64,000 nucleotides of DNA from an uncultured Collinsella sp. (lineage in GTDB: Bacteria > Actinomycetota > Coriobacteriia > Coriobacteriales > Coriobacteriaceae): contig UQTW01000013.1 in the NCBI GenBank assembly GCA_900544115.1, forward strand, positions 4,778 through 68,777, written 5' to 3'. Position numbers and translations under genes: made by a program. Within the stretch, counting starts at the first letter, position 1, and the number at the start of each line of letters is the position of its first letter. Of the stretch, positions 9,204-18,870 are shown piece after piece. The notes beneath the pieces are model-generated. The model had not been told where the DNA came from and ran no database searches. It worked only from the letters and a program-made list of their open reading frames with translations.

Positions 9204-9209
9204 TACAAT
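9204..9209 (+). promoter_or_regulatory. Putative -10 element of the DUF3284-MFS pair
   Basis: TACAAT 32 bases upstream of the start at 9242. No good -35 hexamer is visible at the usual distance, so activator dependence or a different start site is possible. Confidence 0.3.
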
Positions 9210-9241
9210 AGCTCGAACGGTTCAAACGAATAAGGAGCCAT

Positions 9242-9493
9242 ATGCAGCTCACCAAAACGCTTGGGGTGACGCCGGAGGAGCTTTTTGACGCCCTAGCGGG
9301 GTCCATCATGCAGGATATCGAAAACGCCACGGGCAAGCGCTCCAGCCGCAACAGGCTCAACGGCAATAAGTACGAGAAGCGTGCCCAGGCCGCAAAAAGG
9401 CAAGGTAGCTCTTCATCGGAAACTGTGAACACTTCAGGCTTCGAGTCAGTGGCGAGCACCCCGACAAAAATAGTCGTTAGGAGTGCCAAATGA
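9242..9493 (+). CDS. DUF3284-like small protein, apparently truncated
   Basis: An 83-residue protein. Residues 1-45 (KTLGVTPEELFDALAGSI, QDIENATGK, NKYEKRAQ) follow the N-terminal pattern of the DUF3284 family, whose full members are about 140 residues. After residue 55 the similarity continues only in pieces (SSSSETVNTSGFE), which suggests internal deletion and loss of the C-terminal half. It has a good AAGGAG ribosome site and its stop overlaps the MFS start (ATGA), so the two are translationally coupled. Function of the family is unknown. GC drops visibly from this gene into the next. Confidence 0.6.
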   Translation: MQLTKTLGVTPEELFDALAGSIMQDIENATGKRSSRNRLNGNKYEKRAQAAKRQGSSSSETVNTSGFESVASTPTKIVVRSAK

Positions 9494-10689
9494 ATAAGAA
9501 TGCCACTGCGCAGCTGCACATCTATTCCGCCTTTTTCGTTCTCGCGGGATTTGTTTTAAATCGGGGAGTGTTTCTACTTTTCCTTGCGGATAAAGGAATG
9601 TCTGTCACGGAAATCGCGCTTTATCAAGCCCTGTTCAACATTGCCACGGTCGTCCTCGAGCTGCCAACAGGGCTGGTAGGCGATTTCTTTGGAAAGAAGT
9701 TTTCGATTCAAGTGGGCGTGCTGCTGCTTTTCTTCCATACGGCTGGCATGCTGTTGCTCTCAGGCCCCTTTCTTGTCGTGCTTTCCCTTGTTGAGGCCCT
9801 CGCCTACTCCCTTCAATCGGGATCCGAACAAGCACTTTTATATGAAATTGTTCGAAATGCCGACCAAGGAGAACGCTTCCTCACCATCAACGCTCGGCTG
9901 CTTGCCGCGCAATCAATCGCTACGGGAACGGCAATCGTACTTGGATCATTCATTGCCCAAGTATCTTGGAGTGCCCTCTACGTATGCGTTTCCGTTTTCT
10001 ATCTCCTGCAGCTTCTCCTTCTGTATCCCATTGAGAGGATGGAAACGACCCATTCCAAAAACTCTGGGGAGGAAAGGTTTGACGTAGCCAAGATCTTCAG
10101 ACGCGAAACCTGGTGCATTGGAGAATCCGCTTTTGCGGTGTTGCTTCTTCTAATCGGCACAAGCATGCTCGATGGATTCTATGGGAGTTATTACAACTTG
10201 AATCAGTTGGTATTCGACGCATTTGATGCTCCCGTCTCCATAATAGGAATCTTTTTCGGTGCATCCTATGCAGTAAATGCGACGGCCTACATTGCAGCAG
10301 ATTTCTTCTCATCGCGTTTCGGGAAAAGAAATACCATGCTCGGCTCGATGCTAATCGAGGCCGGTCTTTTCATGATTCTTCCGTGGTTCGCTTCAAATCC
10401 GCTGTGTTTGTTTGGCCTTAGCATGGTGCTTTGCTTTCTCCCAGAAGTGGTGTACATCACTTCGGAAAACTTAATCCAAGACGCGATAGCGGACGATCTC
10501 CGCGCGACGATCCTTTCCGTCGCGTCTCTGGTAAGGGCTCTCTTTTCTGCAATGTTTTTCTCCATATTTGGATATGTGTTGGGGTTATATCCCATTCAGA
10601 TAGCGCTCGGTGTTATTGGCGCAATCGCGATAGCAATTACCGCCGTTGTTTCTTTAAAAATGGTAGGAATACAGGTCTCCAAGAATTGA
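9490..10689 (+). CDS. Major facilitator superfamily transporter
   Basis: A 399-residue polytopic protein with about 12 hydrophobic segments split by a charged central loop near residues 180-205. The cytoplasmic loop between helices 2 and 3 carries GLVGDFFGKK, the MFS motif A pattern (G-x3-D-x2-G-[RK]), and a related AADFFSSRFGKR occurs in the second half. The substrate cannot be read from the sequence; drug-efflux-type members look most similar. Its base and codon usage is clearly more AT-rich than dnaE and addA on either side, which points to horizontal acquisition. It overlaps the upstream small gene by 4 bases. Confidence 0.82.
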   Translation: MNKNATAQLHIYSAFFVLAGFVLNRGVFLLFLADKGMSVTEIALYQALFNIATVVLELPTGLVGDFFGKKFSIQVGVLLLFFHTAGMLLLSGPFLVVLSLVEALAYSLQSGSEQALLYEIVRNADQGERFLTINARLLAAQSIATGTAIVLGSFIAQVSWSALYVCVSVFYLLQLLLLYPIERMETTHSKNSGEERFDVAKIFRRETWCIGESAFAVLLLLIGTSMLDGFYGSYYNLNQLVFDAFDAPVSIIGIFFGASYAVNATAYIAADFFSSRFGKRNTMLGSMLIEAGLFMILPWFASNPLCLFGLSMVLCFLPEVVYITSENLIQDAIADDLRATILSVASLVRALFSAMFFSIFGYVLGLYPIQIALGVIGAIAIAITAVVSLKMVGIQVSKN

Positions 10690-10691
10690 TA

Positions 10692-10829
10692 TATCGATTG
10701 ACGAGCTGCCCGAAGCGTCGAGCCTTCTTGATGGACATGACTATTCGTCACAAATCATTCAGCGTATCGCCGGTGTTCCAGTAATACTCGATGCATCGGG
10801 ATGCCCTCATTCCCTTTTTGAAGGTCCCA
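10692..10829 (+). pseudogene. Possible coding remnant without start codon
   Basis: One frame directly after the MFS stop stays open and reads protein-like (segments SIDELPEASSLLDGHDYS and IAGVPVILDASG), but there is no start codon or ribosome site. It runs on without a recognisable domain before dnaE. It may be the tail of a gene lost when the MFS segment was inserted. The family is not recognised. Confidence 0.2.
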
Positions 10830-10928
10830 AATTGACTACCCGTGTGGGTTTGGCTAGGTTCGGGTGCTGTCCGTGCCGTGCGGTAAAATCGTTCAGTCAG
10901 AACACGAACCCGCATCGGAGCTCATCAC

Positions 10929-13900
10929 ATGGCATTCGTCCATCTGCACAATCACACTGTTTTCTCCATGCTCGACGGCGCAACCCGTATCCAGGATATG
11001 GTCAACCGTGCCGTTGAGCTTGGCATGCCCGCCGTGGCCATTACCGACCACGGCTACATGTATGGCGTGCCCGATTTGGCGCTGGCCTGCGACGCCGTCA
11101 ACCACAACACGCCTGAGTACAAAACCTGGAGCCACGACAAGGCTTTCTTGGAAAAGGACCGCCGCGACGAGTTGGTGGAGCCCGATCCCGAGGCAAACCC
11201 GCGCGAGCATGCCCAGTATGTGAAGGACATGGCCATGTGGGACGAGAAGGGCAACATCGACGAGCTCAAGCCGCCCCTGGTCATCAAGCCCATTTTTGGC
11301 TGCGAGGTTTACTTTACGCCGGACGAGACGCTCGCTCGCGACCATAAGCCCGAGCTCTACCACATGATCCTTCTGGCCAAGGACCAGGAGGGCTACGTCA
11401 ACCTGATGCAGACGGTCTCCGAGGCCGCCGTGCAGGGCTTTTACTACAAGCCGCGTGTGACGCTCGACAACCTGCGCCGCCATGCCAAGGGCATGATCTG
11501 CACGAGCGCCTGCATCGCGGGCATCATCCCCAAATACATCGACCGCGGTGACATGGAGGGCGCCATCAAGTGGGCCGAGACCTTCCGCGACACCTTTGAC
11601 CCCGGCGACTTTTATATCGAGATCCAGGAACACGGCATTACCACCGACAACGGCCTGACCGACGAGCAGATGGACCGCACGCTCATCGACATCGCCAAGC
11701 AGGTGGGCGTCAAGGTCATCGCCACCAACGACTTCCACTACCTGCGCCGCGAGGACGCGCCCGTGCAGGACGTCATCATGTGCATTGGCATGAACGCCAA
11801 GGTCGACGACCCCAACCGCATGCGCATGACCGGCTCGGAGTTTTACATGAAGACCGAGGAGGAGATGCGGGCGATGTTCCCGTATTGCCCCGAGGCCTGC
11901 GACAACACGCTCGAGATCGCCGACAAGTGCTACGTGGAGCTGGACTGGGACTCCATCATCCTGCCGCGCTTCCCGTTGCTCGATCCCGGCGAGACGCACG
12001 AGAGCCAGTTCCGCCGCGAGTGCGAGAAGGGCCTGCGCCAGCACTACGGCGACGACTGGGCCACGCGCGAGATCGGTGGCGTCAACATCAAAGAGCGCTT
12101 TGAGTACGAATACAAGGTCATTTGCGACAAGGGCTTTGCCGCCTACTTTTTGATCGTCGCCGAGTACGTGCAATGGGCCAAGGACAACGGCATCGGCGTC
12201 GGCCCCGGCCGTGGTTCGGCTGCCGGCGCTATCGTCGCCTACGCCATGAACATCACCGCGTTCGATCCGCTCGAGAACGGCCTGATGTTCGAGAGGTTCC
12301 TGTCCCCGCAGCGTACCGAGATGCCCGATATCGATATGGACTTCGACGATGAGCGGCGCCTCGAGGTCGTGGAGCACGTTCGCCAGCTCTACGGCCCCGA
12401 GAAGGTCACCCACGTCATCACCTACTCGACCATTAAGGCCAAGCAGGCCATCAACGACGCCGCGCGCGTCCTGGACTACCCGGTCTACATGGGCCAGCGT
12501 CTGTCCAAGATGGTCTCGAGCGACCCCAAGGTCAAGCTCAAGCAGGTGCTCGAAAAGCAACCCGGCAAAGAGGACCTGTTTAACCCCGATTTTGCCGAGG
12601 CCTATAAAAAGGACGACGACGCCCGCCGCATCATCGACACGGCGCTCTCAATCGAGGGCCTCACCCGTGGCGAGGGCGTGCACGCGTGCGCCGTTCTGAT
12701 CTGCCGCGACCCCGTCAACGAGCACGTGCCCACCAAGCTCGACACCAAGGGCGGCGTCGAGATTACCCAGTACGAGGGCCATACCGTTGCCGACATGGGC
12801 CTGCTCAAGATGGACTTCTTGGGCCTGCGTACGCTGACTGTTATCTCCAAGGCCAAGGCAAACATCAAAAAGAACTTCGGCATCGACATCAAAGAGGAAG
12901 AGATCCCCTTTGACGACCCCGAGATCTTTAAGCTCATGGGCTCCGGCCATACCGCCGGCGTCTTCCAGGTCGAGTCCGCCGGCATGACGGCCACGATCAA
13001 GAACATGAAGCCCACCGAGTACAAGCACGTCGTGGCATTGATCGCCCTGTACCGCCCGGGCCCGCTGGGCGCCGGCATGGTTTCGTCCTACATCAACCGT
13101 ATGAACGGCAAGGAGCCGGCCGTCTCCTACGACGACCGCCTGGACGACATCCTGGGCGAAACCTACGGCACCATGGTCTACCAGGAACAGGTTATGCTCA
13201 TCTCCGTCGAGATGTGCGGCTTCTCCAAGGGCGAATCGGACTCGCGTATCCGTAAACCCGTGGCTAAGAAAAAGATCAAGCTGCTCACGTCGACGGTGCT
13301 GCACTGGGAGGATGGCTCGGACGAGACCACCTACGACCACTGGATGAACGGCGCTATCAAGAACAACTACACGCGCGAGGTCGCCCAGAAGATTTGGGAC
13401 GATGTTCTCGAGTTCGCATCTTACGCCTTTAACAAGTCGCACTCCGCCGGCTACGCCATCCTGGTTATGCAGACGGCGTGGCTCAAGGCGCACTATCCGC
13501 ACGAGTACATGGCGGCCGTTCTGACGTCCTACACGGGCAAGACCGACAAGATCGTTCATTACGTCTCGGCGTGCCGTCACGACGGCATCCCCGTGCTTTC
13601 GCCAGATGTCAATGAGTCCGGTACCGAGTTCACGGCTACCAAGGAGGGCGTGCGCTTTGGTCTGGCCGGCATCCGCGGCGTGGGCACCGGCGTGGCGCAG
13701 GCGATTATCGCCGAGCGCGAGGCGGGCGGTCCGTTTAAGACGCTGCACGATTTTGTCGAGCGCGTGGACTCGAGCCAGGCCAACCGCCGCGTGATCGAAT
13801 CGCTCATCAAGGCAGGCGCCTTCGACTCCACGGGGTATCCGCGTCGCCAGATGATGCACTTTGTGGACAAGAACAACCCCGAGAACATCATCGATGCCGC

Positions 13901-14732
13901 GGTAAAGCGCCAGAAGGATCGCGCGAGCGGCCAGACGTCGTTCTTCGATATGTTTGGCGACGTTGAGGGCTCGGGCTTTGAGGTGAGCGTGCCCGATCCG
14001 GATGGCCAGGAATGGGACCGCCACCTTAAGTTGAGTCAGGAGAAGGAGGTTCTGGGCATCTATGTCTCGGACCACCCGCTACGCCCGTTTGAGTATGCAC
14101 TAGCCAAGGCGCGTGACTTCTCGTTCTCGCAGATCGACGCCGGCTACGAAGTTCAGAATCCTACGGGCGGCACCATCAACCAGGAAATTCCCGAGGGCAA
14201 GGCGCTGTGGTGGGCCGGCATGGTCTCGAGCGTGTCCAAGCGCGTGACCAAAAACGGTGACCCCATGGGCATCGTGCAGCTCGAGGACATGGAAGGCGAG
14301 GCCACCGTCGTCGTGTTCCCCAAGACCTATAAAGAGGCCGAGGGGTACCTGTACGGCGAGGTCGATCCCGAGACCGGCGCGCAGCTGTCCGATGCCTTTG
14401 TGCGCATTAAGGGCAAGCTCGAGCGCTCGGACCGCGGCGACCAGATCATCGCGCAGGAGATCGTGCCGCTCGAGCTCAACGAGGAGAACAACAAGCCCAA
14501 GGTGTTTGAGGTCATGGTGCCCAACAGCCGCTTTAGCCAGGGCAATATGGCGCGCCTGGCCACGGTGCTCACCGCTAACCCGGGCGGCGACCGCGTGGAG
14601 ATCTTTATCGAGCAGGTGGACGGGCGCGTGCTGCGTGCCGAGGTACCTGCCAAGGTCAACGCGCGTTCGATTCCGCTGCTGGCCGAGGCCAAGGCCATTG
14701 TGGGTAACCAGGGCCGCGTGACGGTGATCTAA
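10929..14732 (+). CDS. dnaE: DNA polymerase III alpha subunit
   Basis: A 1267-residue replicative polymerase. It has an N-terminal PHP domain (FVHLHNHTVFSMLDG), then the polymerase core with the catalytic acidic motif PDIDMDFDDERR (Asp467, Asp469, Asp471). Further conserved blocks are GPGRGSAAGAIVAYA and YRPGPLGAGM. A helix-hairpin-helix segment (RGVGTGVAQAI) and a C-terminal OB fold (MVSSVSKRVTKNG) complete the order. The PHP domain carries an extra 40-residue charged insertion (about residues 60-115). It is DnaE, not PolC: there is no embedded DnaQ exonuclease. The ATG at 10929 has GGAG 8 bases upstream. Confidence 0.97.
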   Translation: MAFVHLHNHTVFSMLDGATRIQDMVNRAVELGMPAVAITDHGYMYGVPDLALACDAVNHNTPEYKTWSHDKAFLEKDRRDELVEPDPEANPREHAQYVKDMAMWDEKGNIDELKPPLVIKPIFGCEVYFTPDETLARDHKPELYHMILLAKDQEGYVNLMQTVSEAAVQGFYYKPRVTLDNLRRHAKGMICTSACIAGIIPKYIDRGDMEGAIKWAETFRDTFDPGDFYIEIQEHGITTDNGLTDEQMDRTLIDIAKQVGVKVIATNDFHYLRREDAPVQDVIMCIGMNAKVDDPNRMRMTGSEFYMKTEEEMRAMFPYCPEACDNTLEIADKCYVELDWDSIILPRFPLLDPGETHESQFRRECEKGLRQHYGDDWATREIGGVNIKERFEYEYKVICDKGFAAYFLIVAEYVQWAKDNGIGVGPGRGSAAGAIVAYAMNITAFDPLENGLMFERFLSPQRTEMPDIDMDFDDERRLEVVEHVRQLYGPEKVTHVITYSTIKAKQAINDAARVLDYPVYMGQRLSKMVSSDPKVKLKQVLEKQPGKEDLFNPDFAEAYKKDDDARRIIDTALSIEGLTRGEGVHACAVLICRDPVNEHVPTKLDTKGGVEITQYEGHTVADMGLLKMDFLGLRTLTVISKAKANIKKNFGIDIKEEEIPFDDPEIFKLMGSGHTAGVFQVESAGMTATIKNMKPTEYKHVVALIALYRPGPLGAGMVSSYINRMNGKEPAVSYDDRLDDILGETYGTMVYQEQVMLISVEMCGFSKGESDSRIRKPVAKKKIKLLTSTVLHWEDGSDETTYDHWMNGAIKNNYTREVAQKIWDDVLEFASYAFNKSHSAGYAILVMQTAWLKAHYPHEYMAAVLTSYTGKTDKIVHYVSACRHDGIPVLSPDVNESGTEFTATKEGVRFGLAGIRGVGTGVAQAIIAEREAGGPFKTLHDFVERVDSSQANRRVIESLIKAGAFDSTGYPRRQMMHFVDKNNPENIIDAAVKRQKDRASGQTSFFDMFGDVEGSGFEVSVPDPDGQEWDRHLKLSQEKEVLGIYVSDHPLRPFEYALAKARDFSFSQIDAGYEVQNPTGGTINQEIPEGKALWWAGMVSSVSKRVTKNGDPMGIVQLEDMEGEATVVVFPKTYKEAEGYLYGEVDPETGAQLSDAFVRIKGKLERSDRGDQIIAQEIVPLELNEENNKPKVFEVMVPNSRFSQGNMARLATVLTANPGGDRVEIFIEQVDGRVLRAEVPAKVNARSIPLLAEAKAIVGNQGRVTVI

Positions 14733-14760
14733 GCTACCCCGGGTGAGATTGGAGGAAGTG

Positions 14761-17700
14761 ATGGCGCAGGGGACGTTTGTGCAGGCGCTTCGCAAAGAGG
14801 CGGCGTTGAGCGGCACCTTTATGAAGGGGCGTTCGCTCATGCTCAACGGTGCCGTGCTGTCGATCGAGGACAGCGGCTCGCGCTTCTCCAAAAACGTGAC
14901 GGTTGAGGGCACGGTGCGCGGCTCGCGCGGTGACCTGTACAAGACGCACGTGGCGCTCGACATGGACGAGCACGAGGTTATCGACTACGACTGCGACTGC
15001 CCCGCCGCATACCGCTATCCCGGTATGTGTAAGCACGCTATTGCCACGGCGCTGGCGTATTTGGATGCCAGCGGCGCCGAGCCCGTCGAAGGTTTGCGCA
15101 CGCCGGTTCGCACGTTTACGGCGCAGCCGAAACAGCCCGCGCGTGCCGCGTCCGCCGCGCCGGCCGTCAACCCCAACTTTCCCTTCCCGGCGCCCGTCCC
15201 CACGAGCCCGAGCCTTGTGGCGGCGCTTTCCGATCTTTCGGACGCGCGCATGGATGAGCTGGCGAGCATGCGCCGCAAGCTTGCCGGTGCCGTTGATCCC
15301 GACGCCCCCAAAGCGGCATTGGAGCCCTCGTTGGTGCCGTACTACAATCCGCTGTTCGCTGACCGCTTTAGCTGGGCGCTCGAGTTCCGCATTCGCTGTG
15401 GATCGGTCTCCTACGTGGTCAAGGACATCGACGGCATGGCCGATGCCTACGTGCGCGGCGGCACGTTCTCCTATGGCAAGAAGCTCACGTTTGTCCATTC
15501 ACCTGAGGCCTTTGACGAAACATCGGCAAAGCTGCTCAACCTTGTTGTGACGACAGTTGCCTATCTCGATGACATCACAAGCTCGCGTTCGGCGTCGTAC
15601 GACTTTGCCCGCAGCGGTTTTGTTGCCGAGCGTCAGTTGCCGCTGTCCGAGCATAGCATCGTATATGTGCTGGACCTGCTGCGCGGCCAGACCATCTCCT
15701 TTGAGCCCGCCTGGTCGCGGGGGATGACGACGCATCGCACCTACGACGTGGCGGTTGAGCTGTCTCCGCAAGGGGAGGACGAGGCATCCGCTAAGCGCCC
15801 ACCGCTGCTTGCCGCCAAAATCGCGCCGGCGGCTGGTGGTAGCTATGACCTGCGCCTGCCCGCCGATATGTACTGCTTTGCGTCGGGCGATGCCGCCTAC
15901 TTGGTTGACACGCACCGCGCGCGCCGTACCGACGCTGCATTTGCTCAGCATGCCGCACCTTTTTTGTCGCGCTTGCTGCCGTGCCGCACGCCCGCCCATA
16001 TTGCCGCCGAGCAGGTGGGGGAGTTCTGCCGTATGGCGCTGCCCATTTTGCGCGACTACACCGACCTTACCGCGCCCGCTGCGCTCGATACCGTGGCGCC
16101 CGAGCCGAGCTTTGCCATGGCGATCGGCGTCGACGATGGGCTCGTGACCTGCAAAGCTACGGTTACCTACGGCGACTGGTCGGCAGATCTCTTTAGCCTG
16201 GGCGCTCCGGGCAGCCCCTTCGAAGAACAGCGCCCGGGCGTGCCGCCGCGCGACGAGGTGGCAGAGTTTCGCGTTATGGACACGGCGGCTCTGTATTTCG
16301 ACTTTTACGAGGGCGGCCTGGCGTTTGAGGAACGCGATGACGAGAGCTTGTTCCACTTGCTGACCGAGGGCCTGTCTGCCCTGTCCGAGCTGGGCGAGGT
16401 CATGCTCAGCGACCGCCTGCGCCAGGTCTCGGTCCGCCCTGCGCCCAAGCTTTCGGTGCGCGCCACCGTCAAGAGCAACTTGCTCGACGTCGAGCTGGGT
16501 GCGAGCGGGCTTTCGGCGGCCGACCTTGCCATCTATCTCGATTCGTATAAGCGCCACCAGACGTTTGCGCGTCTCACGTCGGGCGACATCATTCGCCTGG
16601 ACGAGGGAGCGCGCGCCGCGTTTGGCCTTGCCGAGGATCTGGGGGTCGATGCTGTCGACCTGCTCGACGGCGTGTTGCTTCCCGCGTCGAGTACCCTGTT
16701 CGTCGACAGCATGCTTGCGCGCACGCCTGCGCTCGAGGTCGATCGCGACGCTGCATTTCGTCGTACCGTCGAGCGCTTGGATACGCTCGGCAAGATGGAT
16801 TTTACGGTGCCGGTCTCGCTCAAGGCCACACTGCGCGGCTATCAGGTCGACGGCTACCAGTGGCTCGGCTCGCTCGAGCACCTGGGTCTCGGCGGCATCT
16901 TGGCCGACGATATGGGCCTGGGCAAAACGCTGCAGATGATCGCACATATCCTGGCGCGCGTGGAGGCGGGGGACACTAAGCCCACGCTTGTGGTGTGCCC
17001 TGCGTCGCTTGTGTACAACTGGACCGCCGAACTGGAGCGCTTTGCCCCGTCGCTCGATGTGTGCGCCATCGTGGACGCCAAGGCTCAGCGTCGTGTGCAG
17101 ATCGCCGGCGTGGCCGAGCATAACGTGGTCGTGACGTCGTATGACCTTATGCGGCGCGATATCGACGAGTATGCCGAGCGGGACTTTGCCCGCGTTGTGC
17201 TCGACGAGGCCCAGTACATTAAAAACCCGCTCACGCAGGTGGCGCGCGCTGCCAAGCGCCTGCCTGCCGGCGTGCGCTTTGCCCTGACGGGCACGCCCAT
17301 CGAAAACCGTCTGTCCGAGCTCTGGAGCATCTTCGACTTTTTGATGCCGGGCCTTTTGGGGACGCGTGAGTCGTTTGCCAAGCGCTTTGAGAGCCCCGTC
17401 GAGCATGCCGAGGGCGATAGCGCCGCTCGCCTTCAGGCGCTCGTGTCGCCGTTTGTGCTGCGCCGTGTTAAGGAAGACGTGGTGGCCGACCTGCCTGTGA
17501 AGATCGAGGACACCGTCATGGCACAGCTCACCGGCGGGCAGCGCAAGCTCTACCTGGCCAACCAGGACCGCATCGCCCAGCAGGTGCAGCACCGCGAGGC
17601 ATCCGAGTTTAAAAAAGACAAGCTCAAAGTGCTCGCCGAGCTCACCAAGCTGCGCCAGATCTGCTGCGACCCGCGTCTACACTACGAGGATTACAAGGCG

Positions 17701-18225
17701 GGGAGCGCCAAGCTCGATACGTGCATGGAGCTCGTGCACGGCGCACTCGACGGCGGGCATCGCATCCTGTTGTTCAGCCAGTTTACGGGCATGCTCGATA
17801 TCATCGGCAAGCGCTTGGCCAAGGAGGACATCGCCTTCCTTAAGCTCACGGGCGCTTCGTCTAAGGAGAGCCGCGCCAAGATGGTCGCGCAGTTCCAAGC
17901 GGGCGAGGTTCCGGTCTTTTTGATTTCGCTCAAGGCGGGCGGCGTGGGCCTCAACCTGACGGCGGCCGACGTGGTCATTCACTACGACCCGTGGTGGAAC
18001 GTGGCGGCGCAGGACCAAGCGACCGACCGCGCGCATCGTATTGGCCAGCAACATACCGTGACCGTGTACAAGCTCATCGCCAAGGGCACGATCGAGGAAC
18101 GCATTATGCAGATGCAGGAGTCCAAGCGCGACCTGGTCAACAGCGTGCTCGGCGGCGACGGCATCTCGTCGGCGCTGTTTACCCGCGAAGATGTTCTGGC
18201 ACTGCTGGGCGGCGACGGGCGCTAG
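14761..18225 (+). CDS. SWIM zinc-finger SNF2-family helicase
   Basis: A DEAD/H-like SF2 ATPase of 1154 residues. An N-terminal SWIM finger (C78, C80, C90, H92: CxC-x9-CxH) precedes a long family-specific region. The SNF2 core has Walker A DDMGLGKT (Lys722) and DEAQ (815-818), and ends with the helicase C lobe (GVGLNLTAADVVIHYDPWWN; QATDRAHRIGQ). I chose the ATG at 14761, with GGAGG five bases upstream, over an in-frame GTG at 14743. It begins 28 bases after dnaE and is probably cotranscribed. The family resembles bacterial HepA/SNF2 proteins that remodel DNA-bound complexes; the substrate is unknown. Confidence 0.92.
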   Translation: MAQGTFVQALRKEAALSGTFMKGRSLMLNGAVLSIEDSGSRFSKNVTVEGTVRGSRGDLYKTHVALDMDEHEVIDYDCDCPAAYRYPGMCKHAIATALAYLDASGAEPVEGLRTPVRTFTAQPKQPARAASAAPAVNPNFPFPAPVPTSPSLVAALSDLSDARMDELASMRRKLAGAVDPDAPKAALEPSLVPYYNPLFADRFSWALEFRIRCGSVSYVVKDIDGMADAYVRGGTFSYGKKLTFVHSPEAFDETSAKLLNLVVTTVAYLDDITSSRSASYDFARSGFVAERQLPLSEHSIVYVLDLLRGQTISFEPAWSRGMTTHRTYDVAVELSPQGEDEASAKRPPLLAAKIAPAAGGSYDLRLPADMYCFASGDAAYLVDTHRARRTDAAFAQHAAPFLSRLLPCRTPAHIAAEQVGEFCRMALPILRDYTDLTAPAALDTVAPEPSFAMAIGVDDGLVTCKATVTYGDWSADLFSLGAPGSPFEEQRPGVPPRDEVAEFRVMDTAALYFDFYEGGLAFEERDDESLFHLLTEGLSALSELGEVMLSDRLRQVSVRPAPKLSVRATVKSNLLDVELGASGLSAADLAIYLDSYKRHQTFARLTSGDIIRLDEGARAAFGLAEDLGVDAVDLLDGVLLPASSTLFVDSMLARTPALEVDRDAAFRRTVERLDTLGKMDFTVPVSLKATLRGYQVDGYQWLGSLEHLGLGGILADDMGLGKTLQMIAHILARVEAGDTKPTLVVCPASLVYNWTAELERFAPSLDVCAIVDAKAQRRVQIAGVAEHNVVVTSYDLMRRDIDEYAERDFARVVLDEAQYIKNPLTQVARAAKRLPAGVRFALTGTPIENRLSELWSIFDFLMPGLLGTRESFAKRFESPVEHAEGDSAARLQALVSPFVLRRVKEDVVADLPVKIEDTVMAQLTGGQRKLYLANQDRIAQQVQHREASEFKKDKLKVLAELTKLRQICCDPRLHYEDYKAGSAKLDTCMELVHGALDGGHRILLFSQFTGMLDIIGKRLAKEDIAFLKLTGASSKESRAKMVAQFQAGEVPVFLISLKAGGVGLNLTAADVVIHYDPWWNVAAQDQATDRAHRIGQQHTVTVYKLIAKGTIEERIMQMQESKRDLVNSVLGGDGISSALFTREDVLALLGGDGR

Positions 18226-18390
18226 CCGCGCGCGGGGTGGGACTGCTGGAGTGGGCAGGACGGTCGACGCATTTTGGCCCGACCGCTTGCCTGATCCGTT
18301 ATGTGTTCATTTGCAATGCCGTGGATGGTTTGTCTGCCTTTGGGCATAAGAACCATCAAGAACATTGGCACATCAGAAAAGGAGAACATC

Positions 18391-18753
18391 ATGGCGAAAT
18401 TCTTTAAGGACCCCGACGGCAAGCTCATTGCCGCTCTTGGCAACGACGTTGCAACCCCTGCCGGCTGCATGGAGCTGACCGCGAACACCGAGGACGCCGC
18501 GCACGAGAAGCACGTGCCCGTCGTTGAGAGCGAGCGCGACGGTCACGTGATCCGCGCACGCGTGGGCTCGGTCGAGCATCCTATGGTGCCCGAGCACTAC
18601 ATCGAGTGGATCGCCCTTGAGGCCGAGGGCCGTCTGGAGGTCCATTACCTTGAGCCCGGCATGAAGCCTGCGACGTTTTTTGCCGGCGGTTCCAAGACCG
18701 GTACCGTCTATGCCTATTGCAACCTGCATGGGCTGTGGTCCGCGACGTTCTAG
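18391..18753 (+). CDS. Superoxide reductase (neelaredoxin/desulfoferrodoxin type)
   Basis: A 120-residue protein that reduces superoxide to peroxide at a non-heme iron centre. The ligand set is complete: His41 in HEKHVP, His63 and His69 in VEHPMVPEHYIEWI, Cys110 and His113 in CNLHGLW, with Glu39-Lys40 at the usual substrate position. The N-terminal Cys4 desulforedoxin domain of two-iron desulfoferrodoxin is absent, although the KFFKDPDGKLI segment sits in its place. The ATG at 18391 follows AAAAGGAGA. A terminator at 18800-18831 makes it a single gene. It fits oxygen defence in an anaerobe. Confidence 0.93.
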   Translation: MAKFFKDPDGKLIAALGNDVATPAGCMELTANTEDAAHEKHVPVVESERDGHVIRARVGSVEHPMVPEHYIEWIALEAEGRLEVHYLEPGMKPATFFAGGSKTGTVYAYCNLHGLWSATF

Positions 18754-18799
18754 GAGCGCGTCCCCGCTCGGGGTATCATAGCTAGCATATGCACATGCG

Positions 18800-18831
18800 A
18801 GCGCCGACTGCATCATGCGGCCGGCGCTTTT
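18800..18831 (+). terminator. Terminator after the superoxide reductase
   Basis: AGCGCCG (18800-18806) pairs with CGGCGCT (18822-18828), followed by TTTT. Confidence 0.65.
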
Positions 18832-18870
18832 ACTACGACAACGATGGTTTACGACGGAAAGGGCTGAGCC

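Noticed and set aside
9215..9230. SOS box before the DUF3284-MFS pair (GAAC and GTTC close together)
   Set aside because: The half sites are one base apart, not four, so it does not fit a LexA operator.
14743..14760. GTG start for the SNF2 helicase at 14743
   Set aside because: The ATG at 14761 has GGAGG at the right distance; the earlier codon lies upstream of that site.
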